Below, piece after piece: positions 49,171 through 61,300 of a stretch of 64,000 bases of DNA. The first letter of the stretch is position 1. Each line of letters opens with the position of its first letter. The DNA comes from Agroathelia rolfsii (lineage: Eukaryota > Basidiomycota > Agaricomycetes > Amylocorticiales > Amylocorticiaceae). Both the position numbers and the translations under genes were made by a program. The notes beneath the pieces were generated by a model. It saw only the letters and a list, made by a program, of their open reading frames with translations. It ran no database searches and was not told the origin of the DNA. The stretch lies in assembly GCA_018343915.1 (NCBI GenBank), contig JABRWF010000002.1:5270001-5334000 (forward strand), written 5' to 3'.

Positions 49171-49609
49171 AGCGGTTCAAGAAATGATAAACACCCCTGC
49201 GCGGGGTGTGTGTGGGGAGCCTACCGGATTTGGAGAAAATTATCATAGACGAGTACCCACATAGGCCCGAGCACTGCTCCTCCGGTGATCCCAATAGCCG
49301 GGCGTCTTAATGCTGGTGACAAGGCACTGCCAGTGATTAAGACAATAAATATAGAGAAACCAGAAATATTTGCTATATGGTAGTGGTTGAGAATGGCAGG
49401 ATGCAGTGGTTTGCCACTGGCAGTATTCAAGCTGCCAATAGGTATGCCTTGAGCGTTAGGTCGCCTGGCTATTGGGATCACCGGACCAGCAATGCTCAGG
49501 CCTATGTGGGTACTAGTCTATCATACTATAAATATCTCGAAATCTGATACTAGTAGGCTCTACAGACACACACCCTGCGCAGAGGTGTCTATTGTTTCTT
49601 GAACCACTG
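49171..49609. repeat. Long inverted repeat, arms about 135-150 bp
   Basis: The left arm 49171-49304 and the right arm 49462-49609 are imperfect inverted copies around a 157-bp spacer. The best core is 49252-49304 against 49462-49514: both read GTACCCACATAGGCC, then a GAGCA block, then CGGTGATCCCAATAGCC on one strand. The outer parts match less well (GGTTCAAGAAA...AACACC and the CTGCGC..GGTGTGTGT block). It could be a foldback or MITE-type element or a hairpin-RNA source. No target duplication was identified. Confidence 0.7.
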
Positions 49610-50589
49610 TAACCACTAGTACAGGAAGCAGCGAGTGGCAGTGGGTATGAAAAATATTCCCGTCGGAGGCACTGGCAGGCAGAGGGAAAGGAATGGTTCT
49701 GCCTGCCTCCAACCGCGTGTACAAACACACTGCTTAACACCATCGTTGTCTCCTCCGGCAGAAATTTCTTATTTTTCTAACCTTAAGCGGCGCTAGATTC
49801 GGGTTGGATTCGTGTGCGAATTTGCATCTACCCCTGTTCAAGATACTGTCATATTACCCACTTATAGGGAGACTCCAATTGAGGTGAAGTCATAACCATC
49901 ACACCAACATGTTGTAACTCTTACATTTGGTATTGCCATTTGTGTATTACATGCGAGTCTAGACAAATAAGTAATAGGCCATTCCAGAGGCATAGGGTAT
50001 ATTATGTACACCGCACTGTTGACCCCAGCCTGGCAAGTTCTGTATTAAGGATTTATATCTAGAGGTAGCAAACTGGAATTAAATAAATAAAACCCCGCGG
50101 TTGATGCGATTCTAACAAATGTAACGGGCTCAGTAACCGATTTCTTATACAAAGAGATGCCTATTAGACACACCATTTTCCTCATACACCATATGGCTTT
50201 GTTATTTGTGAGTACTACTAAACACCGCTATGTAATAGAATGATGAATACATGGCATTCCTGCATACAGTGCGCCAAGTCAAGAGAATCTAGAATAACTT
50301 GATATATTCTTTCTCAACGATGCGCATTATCCGATCATGTTCCCAAATAGCTTCTTGCGCTATTTCAAGGTTTTGGAGCATACGAGGCTAGTATGTTGCA
50401 CACAAGCGAAGAAGACACTCATTTCTAAAGAATGCATAAAGCCTAATGAGTAGATGTACAATTGGAACAAGATGGGCCATCGGTTACGAACCACTATTTT
50501 AAGCTGTGACATCGACTGGGTCGTTGCTAGTGACATATCATTAGAGAGATGCTTATGATTAAATTTGTCACCGAATTAAATAAAGAGAC

Positions 50590-51390
50590 TTAAGGTTGTG
50601 GCGATGAGAGAGAAGTTCTTCAAAGATGTTACCACGCGGTTTAAGAATAGGAGTGTTTAAGATAACCTCGATGATAATGTCTTGACTTGAAGGGTTTAGT
50701 TAGCCCCCTCGGTGGAAATTGTGCCTCCATGAAAGAAGTCCAACATGCAATGAACGGATAAGACATCACGTAAAGTTGTGAAGGACGCTGGAGCTGTACG
50801 TGACATTTTTGAGTCTTGGGAGTGTGTTGGGGGGACAGTGTTGGGGGAGGGGGGATACGGACGGGGTGTTGTGTGTATCAGTTAGCTATATTCAAGAACC
50901 ATAACCTGATGCTGTAAAAGCAAGATAGGTGGGAGATTACGTCAATGTCGTTTTCTATGTTAATCGCCCCGCATAGGTATGATTCAATGAGTTCTTGTGT
51001 CAAGAAAACACTTAAGAGCGGTGCATGATGAATAGTATGTAGTGTGCATCTTGTACTGCAATGAGTGTAGTCCATCACTGGCATCACCTTTAATGTGACT
51101 GAAGGCAATGTGCCCTCAAGTTCCATAAAGGGACAGTTCATGAAGGACATCCACGTATGAAATAGACCGAGAGATGATAGCAGTTGTAAATGATGACTCA
51201 TGGTAGGTGATTTTGAGAATATCAAGAGCTTCAACCCAGTCAGTTTTGGAAGGGCAGTAAATACTCAGTCTTGAAGCCAGAGATCTGGTACTAGCGAATT
51301 GTCTTCGCATATTCTCTCAGACAGGGGTATTGTCGTGTATTGCAACCTCCATATCTTTACGCCAGTTGCGATCTGTAATGACGTTATAAG
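50590..51390 (-). mobile_element. Degenerate copy B of the gag-only element
   Basis: By eye this aligns with 44945-45870. Its left end has the same GATGAGAGAGAA...TTCTT context and the same 3' block (minus strand: ACACTCCCAAGACT against GCACTCCCAAGGCT; ATCGAGGTTATC...TCCTATTCTTA against CCGAGATTGTC...TCCTATCCTTA). A minus-strand frame reads TRSLASRLSI, matching RDLATRLSLR of the gag domain, and the far end matches the start of gag (CGATCTGTAATGACG region). Stops, indels and a loss of the middle of gag make it non-coding. Confidence 0.55.
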
Positions 51391-52460
51391 TTCAAGACAT
51401 TCCATGGCCTTTTCTAGCTCGTAAGAAGGCTTGAGGTATGATACCGGCAGTCTCGCTGATAGGATCCTAGAGTAATAGTGATCGGATTTACGTCAATGAC
51501 AGTTGGAATCGTAACAGATGCAAAGAGGTGAGTCTGCACAATTTCCTTTAACTAGATATATGTATATGACAGAGACAAGGAGCGAAGATCTTGCTTTTCG
51601 AGATTGAAGGACTCAGACACAATCATATCCTATATTTCCTTAGGGAGCAACAATCGACACATGATTGCGGCCAACTTGCCGAGATATTTGCGGCGAAGAA
51701 ATCCTGGCCTGTGGACGGATATACCTGGTTGAGATAAACGATGTATGGCATATAAAATAGTGAACTGCTGACGTGGAGTCTTGGTGAACAGAAATTACTA
51801 TGACTTGGGAATGGGTGTTGACAACTTGAATGATGACTACGTGTTCAGATCACATGCTGTAATCCCACTCATGGTTGTATCCACTAGAAGCCCATGTAAT
51901 AATACTGGCAACCTTGAGTATGATATGATTTGGAAGTGTACGGACACAAAACACAAATCTTGTTGTCGCTAGGCTACAAGGACATAATCTGCCGGATTCT
52001 TTTCGCAGAGTCAAGGTACCATTAAGCAAATGGCACCACCATAGCGAGAAAGATAGAAATATGTCTGCTTATCCTCCTCAAATTTAGATGGTAGCGCGAG
52101 AAGTGCAGACAAATGCATTTGAAATCCAAGCATCGAGAATAAGTGAATATCGTAAACTGTTTAGAGAAGATTGCTTTCAATCGACAAGATTTTGAGAGTC
52201 AATCACTAGGAATCCATCGTTTCCTAGAAATCCTCAAAGAAAGAAAAAATTCCTGACAGACAAATGCAGTGTGGGGTACTTATTCAAGCCGTCAGGTAAG
52301 TCGGCGGCTTGAGGAGCGAATAACATATGTCACCAGTATTCAGGTCGTTGTTGGACTGATGAACACCGGGGCCGTGAGACGACATCATTAGGCAATACTT
52401 CTATGGTGCAGACCCACATGGCTACACACATACCTGACAGCACTGACATTATGCAGCGCA

Positions 52461-53652
52461 TCATAAAAACCCTCCTGATTTACCCGTTCCAAACCGATCG
52501 CCTAGAGCTTTGGCGTCATTGATCATCTTCGATCGTTGCTTCTCGTCCATAAGCTTTCCACCGACGCTCATGTCTCTTGCATGATCCCAGATAGCGGCTG
52601 GTTTATCATCTTCATCGTCGATCGCACGTTTCTCTGCTGCGGACGCGTCATGAATATCTACGAGTGACGCACCGCGAGTCTTTTTCTGCAAAACCGAGTA
52701 TCAGTGGTGAACTATAATTGGTGGTGGGAATGGATACGAACTGTGTGCTCTTCGACGCCTCTTCGTATCTCTGCATCTCGCTTGCGCTTCCGCCGCGTCT
52801 CTTCGTCGTCCTCGACAGGTGCAGCGTTGACAGCCCGGCGCTTCTTGCCAGCTACTTCATCTGCTATCCGTTGCTGCCGCTCGGCGGGGGTCTCTGTCCA
52901 CAAAGAGGAGGCAGACTTGTCGCGTGTCGATGCCGAGTCGTTGCGCGAGAACTGGCGCGGGAGTGATTTGTGTAGTCTTGTTGGATCCAACGCTGATATA
53001 AAAGACATTAATACGAACGGACCCAAGCCAGATGAAAAGGATGGTTCATACATGACATGAGGTCGGATGAACTGGGCGGTACCAGCATCCACTCGTCTCT
53101 TTGGAGCTTTTTGGGTTTTTCAGCTTCCTTGAAGACAGAGAAAAGTAAGCCTGGCGTACAACGGATATACATTGGATGTCCTGTTACCTCGACCTGTTTT
53201 CTCCTTCGCTCCTCTCTTTCCATAAACTCCTTCACTCCGTCCTGGGATTCATAATGCGAACTTGCGCCCGCTGGAGCTGGCATTGGCCCGACTTCATCAT
53301 CATCACTCTCGTAGGCATCGTACCCAGGTTTGCCTGGCAGAGATGGGCCTATTATTCTTTTTGCTTCTGTAGCACGAGACGCAACGAGATCTGGGGGTAA
53401 TGCAGGCGCATAGTCGTCTTCATCATCATCATCATCATCCTCTTCTGGCCCATTCTTCGTATCTTCTTGGTCAGGACTGTTTTCACTCTCATTTGACAGA
53501 GACGGTGGGATCTGGGGACCAATAGAAGCTGGTATGGAAGGTCCAATGCTTGGGGCGCTAGCAGGTTGGGGCCCCTCCTCGTCCGAGTCATCATCATGAT
53601 TCGTTGAGGGCCTAGTCAGGTGTGGGGGTAGCCCGGGGCCAATATACGCCAT
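52461..53652 (-). CDS. GPALPP-motif / DUF3752 domain protein
   Basis: Homologue of GPALPP1. The start is MAYIGPGLPPHLTRPSTNHD. The N-terminal half repeats GPALPP-like motifs (IGPGLPP, IGPSIPA, IGPQIPP, APALPP, IGPSLPG) spaced by acidic stretches including a poly-Asp run. After introns come REERRRKQVE, EAEKPKKLQRDEWMLVPPSS and LDPTRLHKSLPRQFSRND, the start of DUF3752. The charged C-terminus ADEVAGKKRRAVNAAP, TRRKRKRDAEIRRGVEEHT and KKTRGASLVDIHDASAAEKR ends KALGDRFGTGKSGGFL. The KSGGFL end and the DUF3752 layout are typical. Function is poorly known; related proteins are nuclear and are linked to RNA processing. It diverges from PSD1 with 257 bp between starts. Confidence 0.88.
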
Positions 53653-53909
53653 CTGCTAAACCAATATTCACCTTGAAGTAAAGCAATGAGTCGTATCGAG
53701 TAAAGTGTAGACCGTGTAGTCGAGTTGAAGACGTCATCAAGATGACAGCACTGCGCCGGAAGCAAACGTATAATAAGAAGTTGATAGTCGCCGCCATAAA
53801 CCGTGCTTTTGGCGACTCAGACCAACTCACGTTCATCGTGCCCACCACATCCCCCGCCATTTTGTGCTGTGCAGCCTAGGAGCCAAGTACATTTCCTGAG
53901 CCATTCGCC

Positions 53910-55542
53910 ATGGTCCATTTACGCCCCAGACGACTGTTACGATACATCCCACGCCCATCGCTCAAACGACGAGCTTTTACCACCACCAACGCTAGTCGTC
54001 GTGCAGCTGCCGGCGAGTCGGGCCAGGGCCAGGATACGAAAAAGGCGCCCCTCTTTCGTGCGTGGTATATGTGGTTCTTGACCCATATAGCTTATCCTCT
54101 GTCAGAAAGAATACGTGATGCGTGGAAGGAGACGCCCATAAAATGGTACCCTCTGCCCGTCGCAGGTGGTGCCCTGCTCCTCGTCGCAATGCAGTATCGC
54201 AAGCGCTTCCAGCTTGACCAGGAAGTTCAGGTCGACGAGGAGGGTCGGGAAATCATCAAGCTCAAGGGGCCCTGGCAGGTCCATGTTCTAGGTGCTCTAC
54301 CGCTGCGCAATCTCTCCCGGTTGTGGGGATACATGAACTCGCTCGAGCTCCCCGAGTGGTTCAGACCATATGGATTCAAGATATATTCGTCTATCTTTGG
54401 GGTGAATCTATCCGAGGTAGAGCACTCGGATCTTAGGACGTATACCAGTCTGGGAGACTTTTTCTACCGGAGACTCAAGGAGGGTGCCAGACCTATCGCG
54501 GACTCTGTCCTTGTGAGTCCGGGAGAGATCATGATGCGCACTTCTCTCACAATGTGTATAGGTCAGCCCTGCTGATGGTAGAATGCTTCACTTTGGCACC
54601 ATACAAGATCTCCGTGTAGAGCAGGTCAAGGGGCTCACGTATTCATTGGATGCCTTGCTTGGTGTTGATACGCCCCCTGGCACACCATCAACCGAGGTTG
54701 CTCCTCACCCAGGCTTACCTGTCGTCGACGACCACGAATTCGCAAACGTCAACGGCATCGAGTACAGCGTAAGCCAGCTCCTCGGCTCTTCCGCGTCCCC
54801 GGCCCCCAGTGGCTCGGTCCCGTCGGATGTCAATGCCCGACCCCAAAAACATGGCGAACAAATTGACGCATCCGTCGAGCCCGAGGAAAGTCTCCCTGAG
54901 ACCATCGCGCACGATACCTCCGTCGCACTCGAAATCGGCGTCCGTCCCGCTCTCGAGCGCCGTTCAAGCGCGAGCAGCGTCGTCTCCGGCAAGAGCGTAC
55001 GCCCAGGCAACAAGCTCTTCTTCGCTGTCATCTACCTCGCACCGGGCGACTACCACCGCTTCCATAGCCCGACGGCATGGGTCGTCGAGAAGCGCAGGCA
55101 CTTTGTAGGCGAGCTCTTCTCCGTCTCGCCTTACATTGCGCGTCGGCTGGCGAACCTGTTCGTGCTCAACGAGCGTGTTGCGCTTCTCGGAAAATGGCGT
55201 CATGGCTTCTTCTCGATGGTGCCTGTGGGCGCGACAAACGTGGGCAGTATCCGCATCGCGTTTGACACGGCCCTACGCACAAACGAGAAGATGCGCAAGA
55301 GGGATATGCCGCCTCCAGGCACGTACGTCGAGGCGGTGTACAGCGGGGCGTCGCCTATTCTTGGCGGGCAGCCTCTGACCAAGGGCCAGGAAATGGGAGG
55401 CTTCTCTCTCGGTAGCACTATTGTCTTGATCTTCGAGGCGCCTAAAGACTTTAAATTCAGTGTCAAGGAAGGAGAGAAGGTCCAGGTCGGACAAAAATTG
55501 GGTGACATAGTGGACAGTAACAACACGGACTCTCAGGAATAA
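53910..55542 (+). CDS. PSD1: Mitochondrial phosphatidylserine decarboxylase
   Basis: Converts phosphatidylserine to phosphatidylethanolamine at the mitochondrial inner membrane. The N-terminus MVHLRPRRLLRYIPRPSLKR is Arg-rich as expected for import, and YPLPVAGGALLLVAMQY is the inner-membrane anchor. The catalytic region reads LGDFFYRRLKEGARPIADSV, and after a single intron (donor at 54511, acceptor before GTCAGCCC) VSPADGRMLHFGTIQDLRV. A low-conservation insert of about 110 residues follows YSLDALLG. The core then continues FFAVIYLAPGDYHRFHSPTA and FFSMVPVGATNVGSIRIAFD, and ends GGFSLGSTIVLIFEAP. LGST is the self-cleavage site that yields the alpha subunit with its pyruvoyl group. All motifs are intact. 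The stop is at 55540-55542. Confidence 0.95.
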
Positions 55543-55846
55543 TTCCTCATCTCATTTTTTCATTTGTTTATTCTAACCATGGCATAATTACCCTCATTTG
55601 CACCTATAGTTTTTCCACAAGCTAGTGTTCTCTGTATATTCCTACGTACTTGCTCAATTCAACTTGAACGACGTCTATACTTGTTCTTAATATCACGTGA
55701 CAGTTATACCCTATTTACTTCCGGTAAATTGCTCGAGAAATTCCGATTTTTTTGATCAGCTTTTTAGGAAAAGTGTTGTTTGTTCAGTTTCTGCATTTGG
55801 GGCTGGGTCTACTATCTGTAATTTTGCGCTTCAAAAAAAAAAAGAT
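55543..55846. promoter_or_regulatory. UTP18 promoter with CACGTGA box
   Basis: This 304-bp stretch separates PSD1 from UTP18. A TCACGTGA palindrome at 55693-55700 lies about 150 bp before the UTP18 ATG. An A10 run just precedes the start codon. Role of the E-box is inference. Confidence 0.45.
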
Positions 55847-58081
55847 ATGGCCAAGCATTCAAGAAAACGACAACGTCTCTCAAAAGATGGAGACTCTAAA
55901 CCAATACCTCTTGGCTCTGTTATATCCATACACGATGACGATAAAGATGAAGAGGAGAGACGACTCGAAAGCTTGCTCTTTGGCACGCCCTATGTCCCTA
56001 CTGCGGGGAAGGGTACAGAAAAAAACGTCTTGTTAGTGCAAGATGACGAGGACGATGCTGTTGAAGAAATTGGCAAAGAGCTGGATAATCTCCAAGATGA
56101 CGATGTTAGTCCCAATTTTGCCGTGGTCCAACACTCGAAATTGCTGTATACTCAGATTATGATAACTCCATTACGCAGTTATTCTTCGTAGACGAAGGGG
56201 CGAATGCATCCGGTTCACATCAAGCCTCAGCTACTACCACTGCTAACAACGAATCTGACATCGAGTCTGGTCTGGATGCGGATGAGAACGAAGTAGAGCA
56301 AGAGGGCGATACCAGTGATGACGACAGAGAAGACGAAGATGATGAAAACGCCTTCCCCGCCCCGCCCTCTCCCTCCGGGTCCAGCACAACGCTAGATCAC
56401 CCTCCCAAACCTTCAAAAAAGCAGCAGCCCAAGGCCACCAGCACCTCCGCATGGCACGACCCCGACGATAGCACTCTCAAAGTCTCCCTGTTGTCCAACC
56501 GGCTCCGCAAGCTTCGCGATGGGCCTGAAGAAGACGAGGTAGATGGGAAAGACTACGAGCGTCGCCTGCGTCGCCAATTCGAGCGCATCAATCCTGCACC
56601 AGAGTGGGCGCGCAAGCATAAACGCCAAAAGGTTGGCGACGGCGACAATGACGGGGACGACGAGGTGGCAAATCTGCTATCTAGTACGGGCGGTGTGCTG
56701 GCGGGTGTCCAGATGACGAGGCATAAGACGATTATGCAAGGCACTATCGATATTGAGAGGCTGAGGGATGCCAACCAGGCCGCGAAAGCGGAAGGGCGTA
56801 TTGAGTCTGTACAGTTCCACCCATCGCCACAGGTCCCTGTTATGGTGACTGCCAGCTCTGATCGACGGGCGCGGTTATATACGGTAAGCGAATAAAGGAG
56901 GAGGAACCTTGTGTCAAACTTCAATGCTAATTGATTGAGATTAGGTGGACGGACATACGAACCCTCATCTGCTCACGCTTCATATCGCCACAACACCGCT
57001 GAGAAATGCAACCTTCCATCCCGGCGGATCGACGCTCCTCCTCGCAGGCCCACGGCCATTCTATCATGTCCACGATCTCCAATCGGGCGCCACAATCCGC
57101 TCCACTCGTGGCCTCTGGGGCACCTCATTCACCTCTTCAGGTCCGTCCCGTTCCCCTTTCCTAACGCGAATGTACTGACGATTCTTTCTTTTTACCTTCT
57201 GAATAATAGATTCACCACCTTCACTAGAAAATGCAGCCTTCAGCCCCTCAGGCGACCTCCTCGCCATCTCTGCCCGGCGCGGCGTCGTCCATCTCGTCGA
57301 CTGGCGCTCTGGGGGGGCCGGAGGCGTCGGCCAGGTCGTCAGTTCCATCAAATCCAACTCACCTATCAAATCCATGTGGTGGTCTGGTGGCGCGAGTGAT
57401 AGCAACGAACTCATGACGTTGGGCGCCGATTGCCAGGTGTATGTCTGGGACATCCGCACGGGAAGCGGTGATAACAAGTGCATCAGGCGGTTCACGGACG
57501 ATGGCGCGTTTGGGAGTAGTATTTTGGCTGGTGATCGGACGGGCAAGTACCTCGCCGTGGGGTATGTCTCTTATTTGATTCATTGTATTTTTTTTTTATT
57601 CTTACATTTTGGCTTCCCTGTTCCCCTCCCCCCTTTTTTTCTCTGTGTATCCTCATAGGTCGACAAGTGGATTGGTGAATGTGTATGGCTCCGATGCGGC
57701 TACCTCCTTGTCATCTCTGCCGGGTGTTAATCCCAAACCGCTGAAGACGATACAGAACCTAACGACGAAGATTTCGACCATACGATTCAATCATGACTCG
57801 CAGCTCTTAGCGCTGGCTTCTTCTGACAAGAATGGTGCCATGAGATTGGTAAGAATGCTTGTGTGCTTTTTTTTGCTATTATGATTCTTACAATACCCTC
57901 TCCACACTCGTTACAGATCCACCTGCCCTCTCTGACATCTTTTGCCAACTGGCCAACATCAAATACGCCACTCGGGCACGTGTCAGCTGTCGATTTTTCC
58001 GCAGGAAGCGAGTATATCGCGATTGGCAATACAAAGGGAAAGGTCCTCTTGTATCACCTCAAAGATTTTAGTGCCAGCTAG
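55847..58081 (+). CDS. UTP18: U3 snoRNP / SSU processome protein UTP18
   Basis: A WD40 protein of the small-subunit processome, needed for 18S rRNA maturation in the nucleolus. The start is MAKHSRKRQRLSKDGDSKPI. The N-terminus includes the family block DEEERRLESLLFGTPYVP; after intron 1 (donor 56105, acceptor before TTATTC) comes LFFVDEGANASG. A long acidic segment follows. The conserved bridge is YERRLRRQFERINPAPEWAR. The WD40 repeats read IESVQFHPSPQVPVMVTASS DRRARLYT, LRNATFHPGGSTLLLAGPRP, AAFSPSGDLLAISARRG, TLGADCQVYVWDIRTG, ISTIRFNHDSQLLALASSDK and VSAVDFSAGSEYIAIGNTKG, ending LLYHLKDFSAS. About five introns fall in the WD40 part. Length is about 590 residues, as expected for the family. 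Confidence 0.93.
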
Positions 58082-58309
58082 TATATTGGCACACGAGATT
58101 TGACATTATACGTTTCATGTGGCTTGTATTGCTTACGTTACATGGGTACGGCTCCCATACCAAAAAAATATCAATAAAGATAGACAAAAGGAGGATACTA
58201 GAATATTTGCGAAGGAAAAGGGAAAAAAATAAAACTTGTGCGAGAGAAAGAATACCATAACACTAAAACACTGACAGCGTCGATAGTTTCGCGTCCAGTC
58301 GTCCAGTCA

Positions 58310-61300
58310 TCAGGAATGAGAATAGCGGGACAATAGTTGAGAGTATGTCTCCGAGATCTGCACATAACCTAGTCAACCATCGCGCAGACGACAAATATCT
58401 TTGAAGTGATCCAGATTTGGATCTTACCTTTTGCGAACGTATCTCACCGCGAGGAACATATCGACAAATCACAGTCGCCGCTTCGAACCATCTCTTGGAC
58501 TCGTCGTACAAGGAAGCACTAACAGACGAGTGAATCCAAATTACGCCCATGTTTAACAAATGAAAAGACTTACTGTAAACATTCCAATCCTGTATTATAT
58601 GACGTACTAAGTAGCCATTCACGCTCATCCACGGGGTACACATTCCGCAAATGCAATCAGATATGAAAGATCTAAAATAAAAATTGAGAATCTTACTTCT
58701 TGGGGACCCGAATCATTCGTACTCGGCGAGGTATCCGCAAGCACTGTAATCGCTTGTTCTACATACCCAAGTGCGGTTGATCTGTCCACGTCCGAGTTTT
58801 GTGCTAACATTATGGTACAGATTGCCCGGAGCCACCTTGAGAACTTGTCCAGAGCGAGCATGTTGCGATCCAACGCAGCATGTAGGATGGTCTATGGAAT
58901 GTCAGATGACTTGAGTTTTGAATGGGGTTGAACTTGTATATCACAAACCTCCAGAACAGCAGATAAGACTAAAAAGAAACTGTTAAATATTGTTGCGAGT
59001 GAAGTAATGGATTTTTTTTACCATTCAGTGGGCAATCGGTTTCTGCCCACTGTCGACAGTTTTTTTGTCAATATTGGCCTATTTGGGGACGAAGATTCTG
59101 TCTCACCAACATATCCGCTATGGCTTCAAATGTCTCCAAATACAAAGATTCCATCTTAGATAAATTCTATCGGATTTTGAATAGGTTAGGGACTAACGAA
59201 ACACCCAGAAATGAACACAAATACCTGGACCGTGGTTGATATTCTGGACCACTCTTTGAGATGAATCAAAATTTCGGCCTTGAAAACGCTCAGTGTACAC
59301 AAGAACGATTGGGCCCTAGTAGGAACAGTGGTATCTTCCCAGCAGATGTTACGTGCCAAAACTCCGTCGATTCTTTTCTCAGAAATGTCAATTTCATCAA
59401 GGATTGCCCTTGACTACGAAAATCGTCGGTATCAGTATTATAATTAATACTGTTGACTTACATGAGCTGTGATGTCATGGTGCTGCAACTTGGATTTCCT
59501 AAATGAAAAGACTAGTTTGTATTAGATTCGGTGAGCCACTCCATCATAAGGCCTACTCACTGCGAGCGGCGACAGAAGAAAACGAGGCATTCATCATCTG
59601 TGAGCAAGTATCGGCTGGGATATCAGTCGGACCTTCTGTGTTCACTGCTTCTATCAACTAGATTTACACGTTCAGCGTAGCATTTGATTTGCTGAATACT
59701 TGTAGCATACTTCGCAGCAGACAGTGAAGATTGTTGACACACTGTCTTCTTCATTTTTCCATTCAGAACAGCCCTCTATTCCGGTGTTATAGGCTGTACG
59801 CCATATCCAAGAGATATCCTTTGTTATCATGGCTATCGACGCTGTATTTGCGGTGGACGTCTTGGTCACTATATCTCTTGCTGATGACATACGATCAATA
59901 ATGTTGCAAAAAGTAAAAAGAATGTGGATGAACCTGCTACGAAGTATGACACTAGGCTCGGAATTAATAGTGGTCTGTGTTATGCCTTGATAAGCTAAAT
60001 GTATGAGAAAAGCAGGATTTATTTACCTGTTCACATTTTCCTCGGCCAATAGATCGAGGACGAGGCGTATACTACACCGCAAGAGCGTCATGGCCTCTGT
60101 CAGATTGTCGATGCCCTCACTCATATCCAAAGACTCTCTCAGCGCCTCTAGCAATGCCAAAAGCAGATTACGCATGTTTTTTTCATGAGCCATTCGCGTT
60201 ACCAATAATAACATCCTGCGTTCAAACCCAGATGACTGGCGCATTTCTTGTAATATCCTAGTCGATTCATCCTCCAGACCTGAATCACAAAATCAGCATC
60301 ATGTCTTAAAACCGAAAAACTAATGGAGAATCCTGCCTTGGTTAACTGAGATGAGCAAAGAGATATAATTTGTCGTGGCCTCTTTTCCATCACATTTACG
60401 AATAACTGCAGCGGCCGAGGCATACTGCTGAGACTCTAAGTGGCACAATGCTGCCTTTCGTCGGCACTTGTCAAGCGTCGTGACGCCGAGAGTGCGAAAA
60501 ATATCATGTGTTCCCGCCAGAAACCAATCTGCAGCAAGTGACCACTGCTTGGCATTGTAGTGTCGGCTTCCATACTGCCACAATAGCTTCGCAAGAACAT
60601 GTTAAGTGAGACTCAGACCAATAACGAGCTACGCACAGTCATTATGGCTGCCTTTGAAACTTTTGGCAGTTCGTAGTCGGCGTCGGCAATATCTAAAAAA
60701 AAGGTATTGTTAGCCCAAGCAAAGGACGCATTCGGGTGCTTTCACAGACGTCCAAACGCTAGCTGTAAATTCTTCATGGCACGAGGATGGTCTTTATCCC
60801 TAGAACAAGTAGTCATCATGAATGATAGAAGAATTCGGTTGATACATGTATGGTCAGCATGGCTCCGTAGTGCTCTTTCAAGACAGTGTAAATGAATTTC
60901 CGCAAGTAAGACACTGTTGGGGGGTGGGGGATAATAGCTTTTGCTTCAACTCATTAAAAATAAGTTACTATATAGACTTACGAGGACGACAAGGTCTTGA
61001 CCTCCAGTATAAGGCTTCAAAATGGTTACGTTTGATTCCTATCGTAGATGACGCACAAATGAGCTCACTCAGTGATATTTACTTCGTCAAATTTCATGTT
61101 ATCAATCAACGATTTGAAAGCTAGATAAAATCAAATAAAACTTGTAAAGCGCATTTTGTGCAATGGCGTAGCATGTATGAAACATACCTTCTAGAAGAGT
61201 TGCATCCCGGGTTTCTTGCCTCTTCAATACAGCTATACGCATCCATCGTAGTTCCTGGAACTCAGGTTTGGCCTAGATAGAAGCTATTATCAAAACGACG

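Larger units (their letters stand above)
48325..52460. other. Long gene-poor accessory stretch
   Basis: No complete gene is seen in 4.1 kb. It contains the 5' flank of P450 copy 2 (to about 48560), the inverted repeat at 49171-49609, the degenerate gag element near 50590-51390 and AT-rich filler. Open frames are short and without motifs. It ends at the 3' end of the GPALPP-type gene. Confidence 0.55.

Noticed and set aside
39747..51390. Possible secondary-metabolite gene cluster around the P450s
   Set aside because: No synthase, terpene cyclase, transporter or pathway regulator is present; only P450s, a 7-TM protein and element remnants.
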